DNA from: DASUPK01 sp963800285
GTDB lineage: Bacteria; Actinomycetota; Thermoleophilia; Solirubrobacterales; 70-9
Assembly: GCA_963800285.1 (NCBI GenBank)
Contig: CAWDAL010000030.1
Coordinates: 124,001 to 188,000 of the forward strand
Length of the DNA stretch: 64,000 nucleotides
Direction of reading: 5' to 3'
Below, one piece after another: positions 1-13,911 of this stretch. The position numbers and the translations under genes are program-made. Under the pieces are notes generated by a model that saw nothing but the letters and a program-made list of their open reading frames with translations, had not been told where the DNA came from and made no database searches. Positions within the stretch are counted from its first letter, which is position 1. The number at the start of each line of letters is the position of its first letter.

Positions 1-3297
<3,297 letters not shown>

Positions 3298-3301
<4 letters not shown>

Positions 3302-3735
3302 GCGACCTCCTCCGGGACAAGATTTGAACGGCGAACGCTCTGCAGTGGGATGGACACGGCGCCATCGGGAGCCTCGAGGCTCACCCGCTCCTCGTCGGCG
3401 GCGGTGAGGGTGCCGGTGAAGCTGTGACGGCCCGCGATCTCGTCGCTGGTCTTGACTCGCACCTTGTTGCCGAGGAACCGCTGGAAGTGCTCCGGCTTCG
3501 TGAGCGGGCGTTCCGGGCCCGGTGACGAGACCTCGATCGACCAGTCCTCGAGCAGGTCACGAAGCGATCCGGTGACGCTCTCGCAGAGCGCGATGTCGAC
3601 GCCGTCGGGGCTGTCGATCACCAGCCGCAGCCGCTCCGTGGCGGGCCGCTCGAGCGCGAGCAGCTCAACGTCCGGCTGCTCGGCCGCCAGCCGGTTCTCG
3701 ATCGTCTCCTGTAGCTGTGTGAGTTCCGTGTCCAT
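3298..3735 (-). CDS. rimP: Ribosome maturation factor RimP
   Basis: Assists 30S subunit maturation. About 145 residues: an N-terminal alpha/beta domain containing LRLVIDSPDGVDIALCESV, then the family signature IEVSSPGPERPL and a C-terminal SH3-like barrel. I chose ATG at 3735. A TTG at 3747 is in frame but falls inside the U-run of the preceding hairpin. The stop overlaps the nusA start by four bases (ATGA). First gene of a rimP-nusA-infB operon with its own promoter and attenuator-like leader. Confidence 0.95.
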
Positions 3736-3745
3736 TTGAAGGCCC

Positions 3746-3770
3746 AAAAAAAGGCGGGCGCTCGCCCACC
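3746..3770 (-). terminator. Intrinsic terminator/attenuator in the rimP-nusA-infB leader
   Basis: On the minus strand the sequence reads GGTGGGC, loop GAGC, GCCCGCC, then seven T. This is a 7-bp stem (one G-U pair) followed at once by a U-run. It ends only about ten bases before the rimP start codon and downstream of the -10 box at 3811-3816, so it lies inside the operon's own leader rather than at the end of the previous gene. NusA-dependent termination in the leader of the rimP(ylxS)-nusA operon is known in Bacillus subtilis; a similar autoregulatory role here is inference. Confidence 0.75.
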
Positions 3771-3810
3771 TTTCGACCCGCGATTAGGTGCGAAAAAAGG
3801 TTCCGAGGCG

Positions 3811-3816
3811 AGTATA
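3811..3816 (-). promoter_or_regulatory. Putative -10 box of the rimP operon
   Basis: The minus strand carries TATACT here, a strong match to the vegetative -10 hexamer in an otherwise very GC-rich gap. A weak -35 candidate, TTCAAC, sits 18 bases further upstream. Transcription would start near 3803, giving a leader of about 70 bases that contains the attenuator hairpin. Confidence 0.5.
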
Positions 3817-3884
3817 GCCCCGCGTGCCTAGAGGGTTGAAGGGAGTCAGGCGCATGCGCGGGGGCGCCGCAGACCGAGCTGGGG

Positions 3885-3937
3885 ACCGCCCGCGGCCGAA
3901 GCGGGTAGTGGTTGCTACCCGCAAGGCCGCGGGCGGT
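3885..3937 (-). terminator. Large hairpin terminator downstream of dtd
   Basis: A 53-base inverted repeat: a 13-bp outer stem (ACCGCCCGCGGCC with its exact complement), a small internal loop, and an 8-bp inner stem GCGGGTAG/CTACCCGC with a six-base loop. There is no U-run. A second perfect 22-base palindrome (3959-3980, arm GTCATCCGCG) sits between it and the dtd stop codon. U-less hairpins of this size are common terminators or mRNA 3'-end protectors in actinobacteria. It separates the dtd transcript from the rimP promoter. Confidence 0.6.
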
Positions 3938-3985
3938 GATCCAGCGAAGGTATGCGGCGTCATCCGCGTGCGCGGATGACTCACT

Positions 3986-4408
3986 TCAATCCTCCACCTC
4001 CAACATGACCGTCACCGGCCCGTCGTTGATCAGAGCGACCCCCATGCAGGCGCCGAAGACGCCCTTCTTGGCGCCGGCCTGTTCGCAGAAGCGCTCGTAC
4101 AGCGGCTCCGCCTGATCGCCCGGCGCGGCCTGGATGTAGCTGGGGCGGGTGCCCTTCTTGGTGTCGCCGTAGAGGGTGAACTGGCTGACGCAGAGGATCT
4201 CGCGATCGCCGAGCGGCTCGTTCATCTTCCCTTCGGCGTCGTCGAAGATCCGCAGCGCCCGGACCTTCTCGGCGAGACGGTCCGCTTCGGCCTCGGTGTC
4301 GTCGCGGGAGACGCCGAGCAGCACCAGCATCCCGGGGCCGATCTGCGCCACCCGCTCTCCCTCCACGTCGACAGCCGCCTGGCTGACGCGCTGGACCAGG
4401 GCCCTCAC
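3986..4408 (-). CDS. dtd: D-aminoacyl-tRNA deacylase
   Basis: Hydrolyses D-amino acids mischarged on tRNA. The 140-residue length is typical. Both active-site signatures are present: SQFTLYGDTKKGTRPSY near residue 75 (the catalytic SQFTL motif) and NDGPVTVMLE near the C-terminus (the cross-subunit GP-V-T motif). The start overlaps the end of the upstream TPR gene by four bases, so the two are probably co-translated. Two hairpins follow its stop codon. Confidence 0.96.
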   Translation of the reverse strand: MRALVQRVSQAAVDVEGERVAQIGPGMLVLLGVSRDDTEAEADRLAEKVRALRIFDDAEGKMNEPLGDREILCVSQFTLYGDTKKGTRPSYIQAAPGDQAEPLYERFCEQAGAKKGVFGACMGVALINDGPVTVMLEVED

Positions 4409-4791
4409 GAAGCTGCGGAGAGCCTCTCTCGGTAGATCCGGTAGTCCCGTCGCTCGGGCCGCAGGTTCGAGGCGAGTGCCAGGTGGTGCCGCGCGCGCCT
4501 CGTCTCGCCCGTCTTGCTGAGCGCCCGGCCCAGACAGAAGTGGGCGTAGTCGTTGACCGGGTGCGTCTCGACCACGGCCTCGAACTCGGTCGCCGCTTCG
4601 GCGTAGTGTCGGGTCCGGAACAGCGCGCGACCGAGCGCCTCGCGCACCGAGCTCTTCTCCGGGGCCTGGCGCGCGGCCTCCTTCAGGGGCACGGTGGCCT
4701 CCTCGAAGGAGCCGTCCTCGAGCAGCTCCATGCCTCGCCTGTACAAGGAATACAGGGACTCACCCCCCTGGTCGTGCGGAAGATCTGCCAT
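4405..4791 (-). CDS. TPR-repeat protein
   Basis: A 128-residue soluble protein built from about three tetratricopeptide repeats. Examples are GMELLEDGSFEEATVPLKEA, a second unit containing LGRALFRTRHYAEAATEFEA, and a third containing LGRALSKTGETRRARHHLALA. There is no signal peptide and no catalytic domain, so it probably works as a protein-protein adaptor. The start is the first ATG and the stop overlaps dtd by four bases. The partner is unknown; the neighbourhood (dtd, coaBC) does not point to one. Confidence 0.85.
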   Translation of the reverse strand: MADLPHDQGGESLYSLYRRGMELLEDGSFEEATVPLKEAARQAPEKSSVREALGRALFRTRHYAEAATEFEAVVETHPVNDYAHFCLGRALSKTGETRRARHHLALASNLRPERRDYRIYRERLSAAS

Positions 4792-4829
4792 GCACCCAGT
4801 GTAAAAGGGCGCGCAAGGCCGAATCCGGA

Positions 4830-6092
4830 TCAGTCGCGCGGCTCGACCGGGCGCGTCGCCGATCCGGACCGGATCGATTCGATCCGATCGAGGATGGCGT
4901 CGGCCACCTGCTCCTTGGAGGCGAGCGGAACGGGATGCTCGCCGGAGCGCTCGACGATCACGACCTCGTTCTCGGCGCTCTCGAAGCCGATCTCGGCGCG
5001 CGAGACGTCGTTGAAGACGATCGCGTCCGCGCCCTTGCGCTCGAGCTTCTCACGCGCTCGCCCAGGATCGTGATCGGTCTCAGCCGCGAAGCCGACGATG
5101 GTCTGGCCGTCTCGCCGGTGGGCCGACAGCCCCGCGAGGATGTCCTCGGTCGGCTCGAGGTCGAGCTCGATGCCACCGCTCCCCTCGCGATGGATCTTCT
5201 GCCCGGCGCCATGCAGCGGGCGGAAGTCCGCCGGGGCGGCGGCCATCACCAGCACGTCGGTGGAGTCGAACTCCCGGCCCAGTGCGTCGGCGAGCTCGGC
5301 GGCGGTCTCGACGTCCACTCGCCTCACCCCCGGGGGAGCCGGGAGCGACACGTTGGCCGCGACCAGGGTCACCTCCGCGCCGCGGCGCGCCGCGCGCTCC
5401 GCCAAAGCGAGGCCCATCCGCCCGGAGGAGCGGTTGCCGATGAAGCGGACCGGGTCGATCGGCTCGCGGGTTCCGCCCGCGGAAACCAGGACGCGAAGGC
5501 CGTCCCAGGGACCGATGGGTCCCGGGGCCGCCTGCTCGACCGCATCCAGCAGCGTGCGCGGCTCCGGCAGCCGGCCGACGCCGTGCTCGCCGCGGGAGGC
5601 GAGCGCGCCCTCCTCGGGCTCGATCACCGTGATGCCGCGCCGGCGAAGGGTGGCCAGGTTCTCCTGGGTCGCGGCGTCGCGATACATGCGGTCGTTCATC
5701 GCCGGAGCGACGAGCCGCGGCGCCGAGCAGGCGAGGAACGAAGTGGTGACCATCGAGTCGGCGATTCCGGCGGCGAGCTTCGCGATCGTGTTCGCCGAGC
5801 CCGGGGCGATCAGATAGGCGTCGGCGTTGGCGACGACCTCGAGGTGACCGATCGGGTCGTGCTCGGGGACGGGATCCCCGGGGAACACACCGCGGGCCGG
5901 GTCGCGTTCGAACTCGTCGGTCAGCACCGGGGCCCCGACGACGCCCTCGAAGGAGGCCGCGCCGATGAACCTCTGCGCCGCGGGCGTCATCAGGACGCGG
6001 ACCGCGTGCCCCTCCTTGGTGGCGAGGCGCGACAGCTCCAGCGACTTGTATGCGGCTATGCCGCCACTCACCCCGAGCAGGATGCGGGCCAT
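4830..6092 (-). CDS. coaBC: Bifunctional phosphopantothenoylcysteine decarboxylase / phosphopantothenate-cysteine ligase
   Basis: Second and third steps of coenzyme A synthesis from phosphopantothenate. The N-terminal flavoprotein CoaC half starts LLGVSGGIAAYKSLEL and has the FMN-binding APGSANTIAKLAAGIADS segment and the PAMNDRMY substrate loop. The C-terminal CoaB half (from about residue 195) has VLVSAGGTREPIDPVRFIGNRSSG and FAAETD. ATG at 6092 is preceded in frame by GTG at 6095; either could initiate. It follows rpoZ by about 20 bases in the common actinobacterial order gmk-rpoZ-coaBC. Confidence 0.97.
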   Translation of the reverse strand: MARILLGVSGGIAAYKSLELSRLATKEGHAVRVLMTPAAQRFIGAASFEGVVGAPVLTDEFERDPARGVFPGDPVPEHDPIGHLEVVANADAYLIAPGSANTIAKLAAGIADSMVTTSFLACSAPRLVAPAMNDRMYRDAATQENLATLRRRGITVIEPEEGALASRGEHGVGRLPEPRTLLDAVEQAAPGPIGPWDGLRVLVSAGGTREPIDPVRFIGNRSSGRMGLALAERAARRGAEVTLVAANVSLPAPPGVRRVDVETAAELADALGREFDSTDVLVMAAAPADFRPLHGAGQKIHREGSGGIELDLEPTEDILAGLSAHRRDGQTIVGFAAETDHDPGRAREKLERKGADAIVFNDVSRAEIGFESAENEVVIVERSGEHPVPLASKEQVADAILDRIESIRSGSATRPVEPRD

Positions 6093-6111
6093 CACGCCGT
6101 CCTTGGCTTGG

Positions 6112-6348
6112 CTAGCCCTTGTACTCGTACTTCAGCTTGCCCGCCGCCGTCTCCTCCAGGGCGATGGTGAGGTAGTTCCCGCTGGGAACCTCGACCATCG
6201 GAGGGGTGTACTCGCCGTACGCGCCCTCGGAGAGGGAGTGGTAGTAGGCGTTGATCTGGCGGGCCCGCTTTGCCGCGACCAGGACGGCGGCGTAGTGGGT
6301 GTCGGTGTGCGCGAGAAGCTTGTCGACTCTTGGCGTGATCATTGACAT
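6112..6348 (-). CDS. rpoZ: RNA polymerase omega subunit
   Basis: Small assembly and stability subunit of RNA polymerase, 78 residues. It starts MSMITPRVDKLL and contains the omega signature VLVAAKRARQINAYYHSL, in which the KRARQIN segment contacts beta-prime. It lies six bases downstream of gmk. ATG at 6348 and ATG at 6342 are both possible starts. Confidence 0.95.
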   Translation of the reverse strand: MSMITPRVDKLLAHTDTHYAAVLVAAKRARQINAYYHSLSEGAYGEYTPPMVEVPSGNYLTIALEETAAGKLKYEYKG

Positions 6349-6353
6349 GGGAG

Positions 6354-6917
6354 TCAGTGTAGGGACAGCTCGCCCCGGACGAGCTTCTCGAGTTCATCGG
6401 CCGCTTTCTGCACCTCGTCGTTCACGACCTCGAGAGGAAACTCCGAGCGCGCGCCGAGCTCGATCTCGGCGGTGCGGAGCCGCTGCTCGATCGCCTCGGG
6501 CGAGTCGGTGCCCCTCCCCTCCAGCCGCTTCCGCAGGACCTTCTCATCGGGAGGCGCGATGAAGATCAGGACGGCCTCTTCGCCGAGCTCGTCCCGGACC
6601 TGCCGCGCGCCCTGCACCTCGATCTCGAGGACGACGGAGTGGCCCTCCGCGAGGCGGCGCTCCACCTCCTCCTTCAGCGTCCCGTAGTAGTTGCCGCTGT
6701 AACTCGCGTGCTCGAGGAAGTCCCCGGCCTCCAGGCGCCGGCGAAACTCCTCAGGGGTGAGGAAGAAGTAGTCGCGTCCGTCGACCTCCCCCGGCCGCGG
6801 CTCCCGCGTCGTGGCCGAGGTGGAGAGCTCGAGCTCCGGCACGCGTTCGAGCAGCTGCTCGATCAGCGTTCCCTTCCCGACCCCGGACGGCCCGGTGATG
6901 ACGAAGACCTTCTCCAC
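6354..6917 (-). CDS. gmk: Guanylate kinase
   Basis: Converts GMP and ATP to GDP and ADP. P-loop GPSGVGKGT near residue 10, the GMP-binding TTREPRPGEVDGRDYFF, and the lid region RLEGRGTDSPEAIEQRL. I chose GTG at 6917, which gives 187 residues and places the P-loop at the usual distance from the N-terminus. The frame stays open upstream to 7052, but those residues are arginine/proline-rich, overlap mihF and look non-coding. It sits between mihF and rpoZ, the conserved actinobacterial arrangement. Confidence 0.95.
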   Translation of the reverse strand: MEKVFVITGPSGVGKGTLIEQLLERVPELELSTSATTREPRPGEVDGRDYFFLTPEEFRRRLEAGDFLEHASYSGNYYGTLKEEVERRLAEGHSVVLEIEVQGARQVRDELGEEAVLIFIAPPDEKVLRKRLEGRGTDSPEAIEQRLRTAEIELGARSEFPLEVVNDEVQKAADELEKLVRGELSLH

Positions 6918-6970
6918 GGCGAGTGGATCATGACCGCCGGGACGGCCGCGAAAGGTCCCGGAGTGCGGCG

Positions 6971-7303
6971 CTACTTGCGCAGCTGCGCGACGAGTTCGGC
7001 GCGCTGGCGCTCGGAGAGGCCGCCGATGGTCTTCGACGGCGAGATCCGGCACTGATTGAGGATCCGGTTCGTCTTCACCCGCCCGTACTTCGGCACGGCC
7101 ATCAGCATGTCGATGACCTTGGCGGTCTGAACGTACTCGGGCGGATCCATCAGCAGCGTCTGGATCTTGACCTTGTTGCCCTTCAGGTCGCGCTTCAGCT
7201 GAGCCCGCTTGGAACGGATGTCATTGGCCCTCTTCAGGGCTTCCATCCGCTGGTCCAGTGATCTCTCGGGGGCGGCGTTGGAGGACTGGACCGGGGCCTG
7301 CAT
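6971..7303 (-). CDS. mihF: Actinobacterial integration host factor (mIHF)
   Basis: Nucleoid-associated DNA-binding protein of the actinobacteria-specific mIHF family, unrelated in fold to proteobacterial HU/IHF. 110 residues. It contains KRANDIRSKRAQLKRDLKGN, then a helix-two-turn-helix region VIDMLMAVPKYGRVKTNRIL and ISPSKTIGGLSERQRAELV. Its presence is one of the clearest phylum markers in the window. It appears to have its own promoter, with TATACT nine bases before the ATG, so the mRNA may be leaderless. Confidence 0.95.
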   Translation of the reverse strand: MQAPVQSSNAAPERSLDQRMEALKRANDIRSKRAQLKRDLKGNKVKIQTLLMDPPEYVQTAKVIDMLMAVPKYGRVKTNRILNQCRISPSKTIGGLSERQRAELVAQLRK

Positions 7304-7312
7304 CGGGGCGGC

Positions 7313-7318
7313 AGTATA
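7313..7318 (-). promoter_or_regulatory. -10 box for mihF; probably leaderless mRNA
   Basis: TATACT on the minus strand ends nine bases before the mihF ATG, so transcription should begin at or within a few bases of the start codon. There is no Shine-Dalgarno sequence between them. No convincing -35 is visible. Confidence 0.5.
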
Positions 7319-7360
7319 TCCGGGGCCGCGAGGAGCTGAAAGCCCTTTTCGAGGTTTGTG

Positions 7361-7385
7361 AAAAAAACTCCCGTCTATCCGGGGA
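7361..7385 (-). terminator. Weak intrinsic terminator at the end of pyrD
   Basis: On the minus strand a short stem (TCCCCG paired with CGGGA, one bulged base, loop GATAGA) overlaps the pyrD stop codon and is followed by seven T. The stem is short, but the U-run is clean, and it lies between the pyrimidine operon and the separately promoted mihF. Confidence 0.45.
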
Positions 7386-8235
7386 TCCGAGCCAGCTCGG
7401 CGGCGATGCGCGACCCGGCGGCCGGGTCTCGGAAGCTCTCGGTCCCGACGGCAACGATCCTTGCACCCGCACGCACCATTTCCGCGGCGTCCCCGCCGCT
7501 GGAGACGCCCCCCATCGCCACCACCGGGACCGAGACGGACTCGGCGACGGCGTGAACCTGGGCGAGGGCCACGGCCCTGACCGCCGAGCCGGAGAGCCCA
7601 CCGGTGCCTCCCCCCAGCCAGCGGTCGCCGGAGTTCGGATCGAACGCCACCGCCCTCAGAGTGTTGATCAGCGAGACGGCGTCCGCTCCGCCGTCCTCCG
7701 CGGCCTCGGCCACAGGGACAGGGTCCGCGATGTTCGGCGTGAGCTTGACGATCAGGGGCTTGTCGGTCAGTGGCCTTAGGTCTCTGAGCAGGGAATTTGC
7801 CTCCTCGGGCGACTCGCCGACGATCAGGCCGGACTTGACGTTCGGGCAGGAGACGTTGAGCTCCAGTGCAGCCACCTCCTCGCGGGCACCCACCCCCTCG
7901 ACCAGCCTGCTGAACTCCTCATGGCTCGTTCCCATCACCGAGACGATCAGCGGGACCGGCAGCTCGGCAAGCTGCGGCAGGTCGTGCTCCAAGAAACCCT
8001 CCAGCCCCTTGTTCGGCAGCCCGATCGAGTTGATCAGGCCCGACGGCGTCTCCCAGAGGCGCGGGGGCGGGTTGCCCGCGCGCGGCTCCGGGGTGATGGT
8101 CTTGGAGACAAAGGCCGAGAACGGGAACTCGTCGAGCAGCGCATCACCGAAGGCTCTCCGCGCCGCGATGGCGTCGAAGGTCCCCGACCCGTTGATCACC
8201 GGATGGCGCAACTCGATTCCGCAGAAGTCGATCAA
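7375..8235 (-). CDS. pyrD: Dihydroorotate dehydrogenase, class 1B catalytic subunit
   Basis: Oxidises dihydroorotate to orotate. 286 residues from a TTG start (LIDFCGIELRHPVINGSGT). The active-site loop is ELNVSCPNVKSG with Cys as catalytic base, which marks class 1 enzymes. LVKLTPN-like IVKLTPNIADPV and the FMN phosphate segment GGVSSGGDAAEMVRAGA are also visible. The partner PyrK is encoded immediately upstream with overlapping TTGA start/stop, so this is the NAD-dependent PyrDK heterodimer. It is the last gene of the pyr operon here; pyrF is not present. Confidence 0.95.
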   Translation of the reverse strand: MIDFCGIELRHPVINGSGTFDAIAARRAFGDALLDEFPFSAFVSKTITPEPRAGNPPPRLWETPSGLINSIGLPNKGLEGFLEHDLPQLAELPVPLIVSVMGTSHEEFSRLVEGVGAREEVAALELNVSCPNVKSGLIVGESPEEANSLLRDLRPLTDKPLIVKLTPNIADPVPVAEAAEDGGADAVSLINTLRAVAFDPNSGDRWLGGGTGGLSGSAVRAVALAQVHAVAESVSVPVVAMGGVSSGGDAAEMVRAGARIVAVGTESFRDPAAGSRIAAELARIPG

Positions 8236-9068
8236 TGGCCCGATCCTGGGACGAGAGCAGTCTCGATCTCGTCTCCCCTGACGACGGGCCCGTCGACGCA
8301 GAGGCGCATATAGCCGCCGCCGGTTTGCGGGATGGCGCAGCCGAAGCAGGCCCCGAACCCGCACGCCATCGGAGCCTCCAGCGCGAGCTCGCAGGCCACC
8401 CCCCGATCCGCGCAGAGCAGACGCACGGCTTCGAGCATCGCCGGGGGTCCGCAGGCGTAGACGGCGCCGGTTCCGGCGTCATCGCCCTCGAGCAGCACGG
8501 CGAGCAGGTCGGTGACGTAGCCACGGTGACCGGTGTGGCCGTCCTCGCTCGCCAGGCGGATCTCTGAGCAGTCGAAGAGATCGAGACCCCCGGAGTTCGC
8601 CCGGTCACGGAAGCCGAGCAGGACGCGGGCTGGGATTCCGGCGCGTTGCAGCCGGCGGCGCCAGATGGCCAGCGGCGCGACGCCGATTCCGCCGCCCACG
8701 AGAATCGCCCCGGCCGCGCCTGCGGCTACCTCCGTTGGCGCCGCGAACGGGCGGCCGAGGGGACCGTGGATCCAGAGGCCCTCCCCCGGCTCCAGCCCGG
8801 CGAGCCTCGACGTCCCCGGGCCGACCGCCTGGACGAGGAAGTCCAGCCTGACACCGCCGTCCTCCCGCTCGGCATCGGCGACCGAGAAAGCGCGCGCCAG
8901 GTAGGGGCGCCCTTCGCCGCCGCCCCATCCCGAGTCCGCGGCGAGCATGTAGAACTGGCCGGGGGCGGGCTCGGGGCCCGCCGAGTCGAGGGCGGAGAAG
9001 ATCCGGTACCCGCCTGAGGGGAGGTTGCGGGTCACCTCGCAGAGGCGCCGGCCGAAGGGCGCCACCAC
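8232..9068 (-). CDS. pyrK: Dihydroorotate dehydrogenase electron transfer subunit PyrK
   Basis: Passes electrons from PyrD to NAD+ through FAD and a [2Fe-2S] cluster. It contains the FAD-binding segment RPYLARAFSVAD, a glycine-rich NAD-binding segment ILVGGGIGVAPLAIW, and a C-terminal cysteine cluster (CGFGACFGCAIPQ, then LCVDGPV) supplying four Cys ligands. GTG at 9068 or the adjacent GTG at 9065 is preceded by GGGGAG. The open frame runs much further upstream, but only in the antisense-free third frame of carB. It lies 32 bases after carB and overlaps pyrD by four. Confidence 0.92.
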   Translation of the reverse strand: MVAPFGRRLCEVTRNLPSGGYRIFSALDSAGPEPAPGQFYMLAADSGWGGGEGRPYLARAFSVADAEREDGGVRLDFLVQAVGPGTSRLAGLEPGEGLWIHGPLGRPFAAPTEVAAGAAGAILVGGGIGVAPLAIWRRRLQRAGIPARVLLGFRDRANSGGLDLFDCSEIRLASEDGHTGHRGYVTDLLAVLLEGDDAGTGAVYACGPPAMLEAVRLLCADRGVACELALEAPMACGFGACFGCAIPQTGGGYMRLCVDGPVVRGDEIETALVPGSGH

Positions 9069-9100
9069 CCGCTCCCCGAGGTCCGGTGTCCGCCTCGCCG

Positions 9101-12211
<3,111 letters not shown>

Positions 12212-13324
12212 CTACGCGGCCGCCAGCCCCAGGAAGCGGTCGAAGAGATAGCGGGCGTCATGCGGACCGGGACCGGCCTCCGGGTGGTACTGGACCGTGC
12301 AGCCGGGGACGTCCTTCAGGACCAGCCCCTCGACGGTGCGGTCGTAGAGATTGAGGTGGGAGAGCTCGGCCTCGCCGAAGTCCGTCTGCCAACCGACGGG
12401 CTCGTCGCCGTCGATCGTTCGGTCCCCCCCGGGACCGAGCACCGCGAAGCCGTGGTTCTGCGAGGTGATGTCGATCCGCCCGGTCTCCAGGTCCTTGACC
12501 GGATGGTTGGCCCCGCGGTGGCCGAAGGGCAGCTTGAAGGTCTCGAGGCCGACCGCCCGGCAGAGGAGCTGGTGGCCGAGGCAGATGCCGACCACCGGCT
12601 TCTTGCCGACCACCCCGCGGACGTTCTCGACGACGTGGTCGAGGGCGCCCGGATCGCCGGGACCGTTGGCGAGAAAGACGAGATCGGGGTCACGCGCCAG
12701 CACCTCCTTCGTGGAGGTGCCGCACGGAAGCAGGGTGATCCGGCAGCCGCGCTCCTTGAGCTGGCGGATGATCGAGAGCTTGATGCCGGTGTCGATGGCG
12801 ACGACGTGCGGCCCATCGCCATCGATCTCTACCGGCTCCGCCGGCGTCACCTGCTGCGCGAAGTCGGCACCCTCCATCGACGGCTCGGCGGCCACTCGCT
12901 CGCGCGCGTCGGACTCGGCGAGCTCCGCCGAGAAGATCCCGCCGCGCATCGCGCCGCGATCGCGGATGTGGCGGACCAGGGCGCGCGTGTCGATTCCGCC
13001 GATCGCAGGCACGCCGCAGTCGCGGAGCCAATCCAGCCAGCCGCCCTCCGCGGTGGCCGCGTCCTCCCCGTTCTTGCCCTCCCGCATGATCACGCCGCGG
13101 GCCTGGACGCGCTCCGACTCCATCGCCTCGCCCGAGACGCCGTAGTTGCCGATCATCGGGTAGGTGAAGGTGATGATCTGGCCGGCGTAGCTGGGGTCGG
13201 TGACCGCCTCCTGGTAGCCGGTCATCGAGGTGTTGAAGACGACCTCGCCCAGGCCGGCATCCCCGGAGCCGTGCAGCTCACCGTCGAGCCGGGTGCCGTC
13301 CTCGAGCAGGACGTAGCCGCTCAC
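12212..13324 (-). CDS. carA: Carbamoyl-phosphate synthase small (glutaminase) subunit
   Basis: Glutamine amidotransferase feeding ammonia to CarB. The N-terminal half has the CarA-specific fold (VVFNTSMTGYQEAVTDPSYA). The class I amidotransferase domain has the nucleophile elbow VGICLGHQLLCRA and the His-x-Glu pair in VQYHPEAGPGPHD. 370 residues, typical length. It overlaps the preceding isochorismatase-type gene by four bases and abuts carB. Confidence 0.97.
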   Translation of the reverse strand: MSGYVLLEDGTRLDGELHGSGDAGLGEVVFNTSMTGYQEAVTDPSYAGQIITFTYPMIGNYGVSGEAMESERVQARGVIMREGKNGEDAATAEGGWLDWLRDCGVPAIGGIDTRALVRHIRDRGAMRGGIFSAELAESDARERVAAEPSMEGADFAQQVTPAEPVEIDGDGPHVVAIDTGIKLSIIRQLKERGCRITLLPCGTSTKEVLARDPDLVFLANGPGDPGALDHVVENVRGVVGKKPVVGICLGHQLLCRAVGLETFKLPFGHRGANHPVKDLETGRIDITSQNHGFAVLGPGGDRTIDGDEPVGWQTDFGEAELSHLNLYDRTVEGLVLKDVPGCTVQYHPEAGPGPHDARYLFDRFLGLAAA

Positions 13325-13911
13325 GTCACCTTCTCCCTCGGCTTCGGGATGGCGCCCGGATTCGGCGCGTATTCGAGGATCAGCTTCTGAACCGCTTTGA
13401 ACTGGTCCGTGCCGGCCCGTCCCAGCAGCTCGAAGAGCGCGGTCTCGACGCTGGTCAGGACGGTTCCCGCCCGCTCCATCTTGTGGAGCCCGATCCGCTT
13501 ATTCTCCTCGGTCCTCGAGCCGACCGCGTCCTCCGCGACCTGGACCTCGGTGCCGGCGTCCAGCAGGTCGAGGACGGTCTGGTTGACGCAGACGTGGGTC
13601 TCGATGCCGCAGACGAGCGCCTGGTCGCGACCGCCGAGGTCGAATCCCTCGGCGTCGGCGGCGGAGAAGACGACCTTCTCGAGCGGCTCCGCGCCGTCGG
13701 GCAGGTGGTCCGCCACCTCGGGAGCGGTCCCCCCCAGCCCCTTCGGGTACTGCTCGGTCACGATGACCGGGATCCCGATCGCCTCGGCGCCCTCGATCAA
13801 CGTGACGGTGGCCTTGGCCACCCGCTCGAAGTCGGGGATCGCCTTGCGGAAGCCCTCCTGGACGTCGACCACGATCAGCGTGGTCCGATCGGGGTCGAGC
13901 TTGCCGGTCAC
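13321..13911 (-). CDS. Isochorismatase-family cysteine hydrolase inside the pyr operon
   Basis: A 196-residue cysteine hydrolase of the isochorismatase/nicotinamidase superfamily, closest in motif to the ISOC1/YcaC-like branch. The catalytic Asp is in TLIVVDVQEGFRK, the Lys region in TEQYPKGLGGTAPE, and the nucleophile Cys in CGIETHVCVNQTVLDLL. It overlaps both pyrC and carA by four bases, so it is translated as an integral operon member. The substrate is unknown. The superfamily includes carbamoyl-group hydrolases such as RutB and N-carbamoylsarcosine amidase, so a role in clearing a carbamoylated by-product of the pathway is possible but speculative. Confidence 0.9.
   Translation of the reverse strand: MTGKLDPDRTTLIVVDVQEGFRKAIPDFERVAKATVTLIEGAEAIGIPVIVTEQYPKGLGGTAPEVADHLPDGAEPLEKVVFSAADAEGFDLGGRDQALVCGIETHVCVNQTVLDLLDAGTEVQVAEDAVGSRTEENKRIGLHKMERAGTVLTSVETALFELLGRAGTDQFKAVQKLILEYAPNPGAIPKPREKVT

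Noticed and set aside
3784..3984. 66-codon minus-strand frame in the rimP leader
   Set aside because: Sits across two terminator hairpins, the -10 box and the transcription start; Arg/Pro/Thr-rich, no family.
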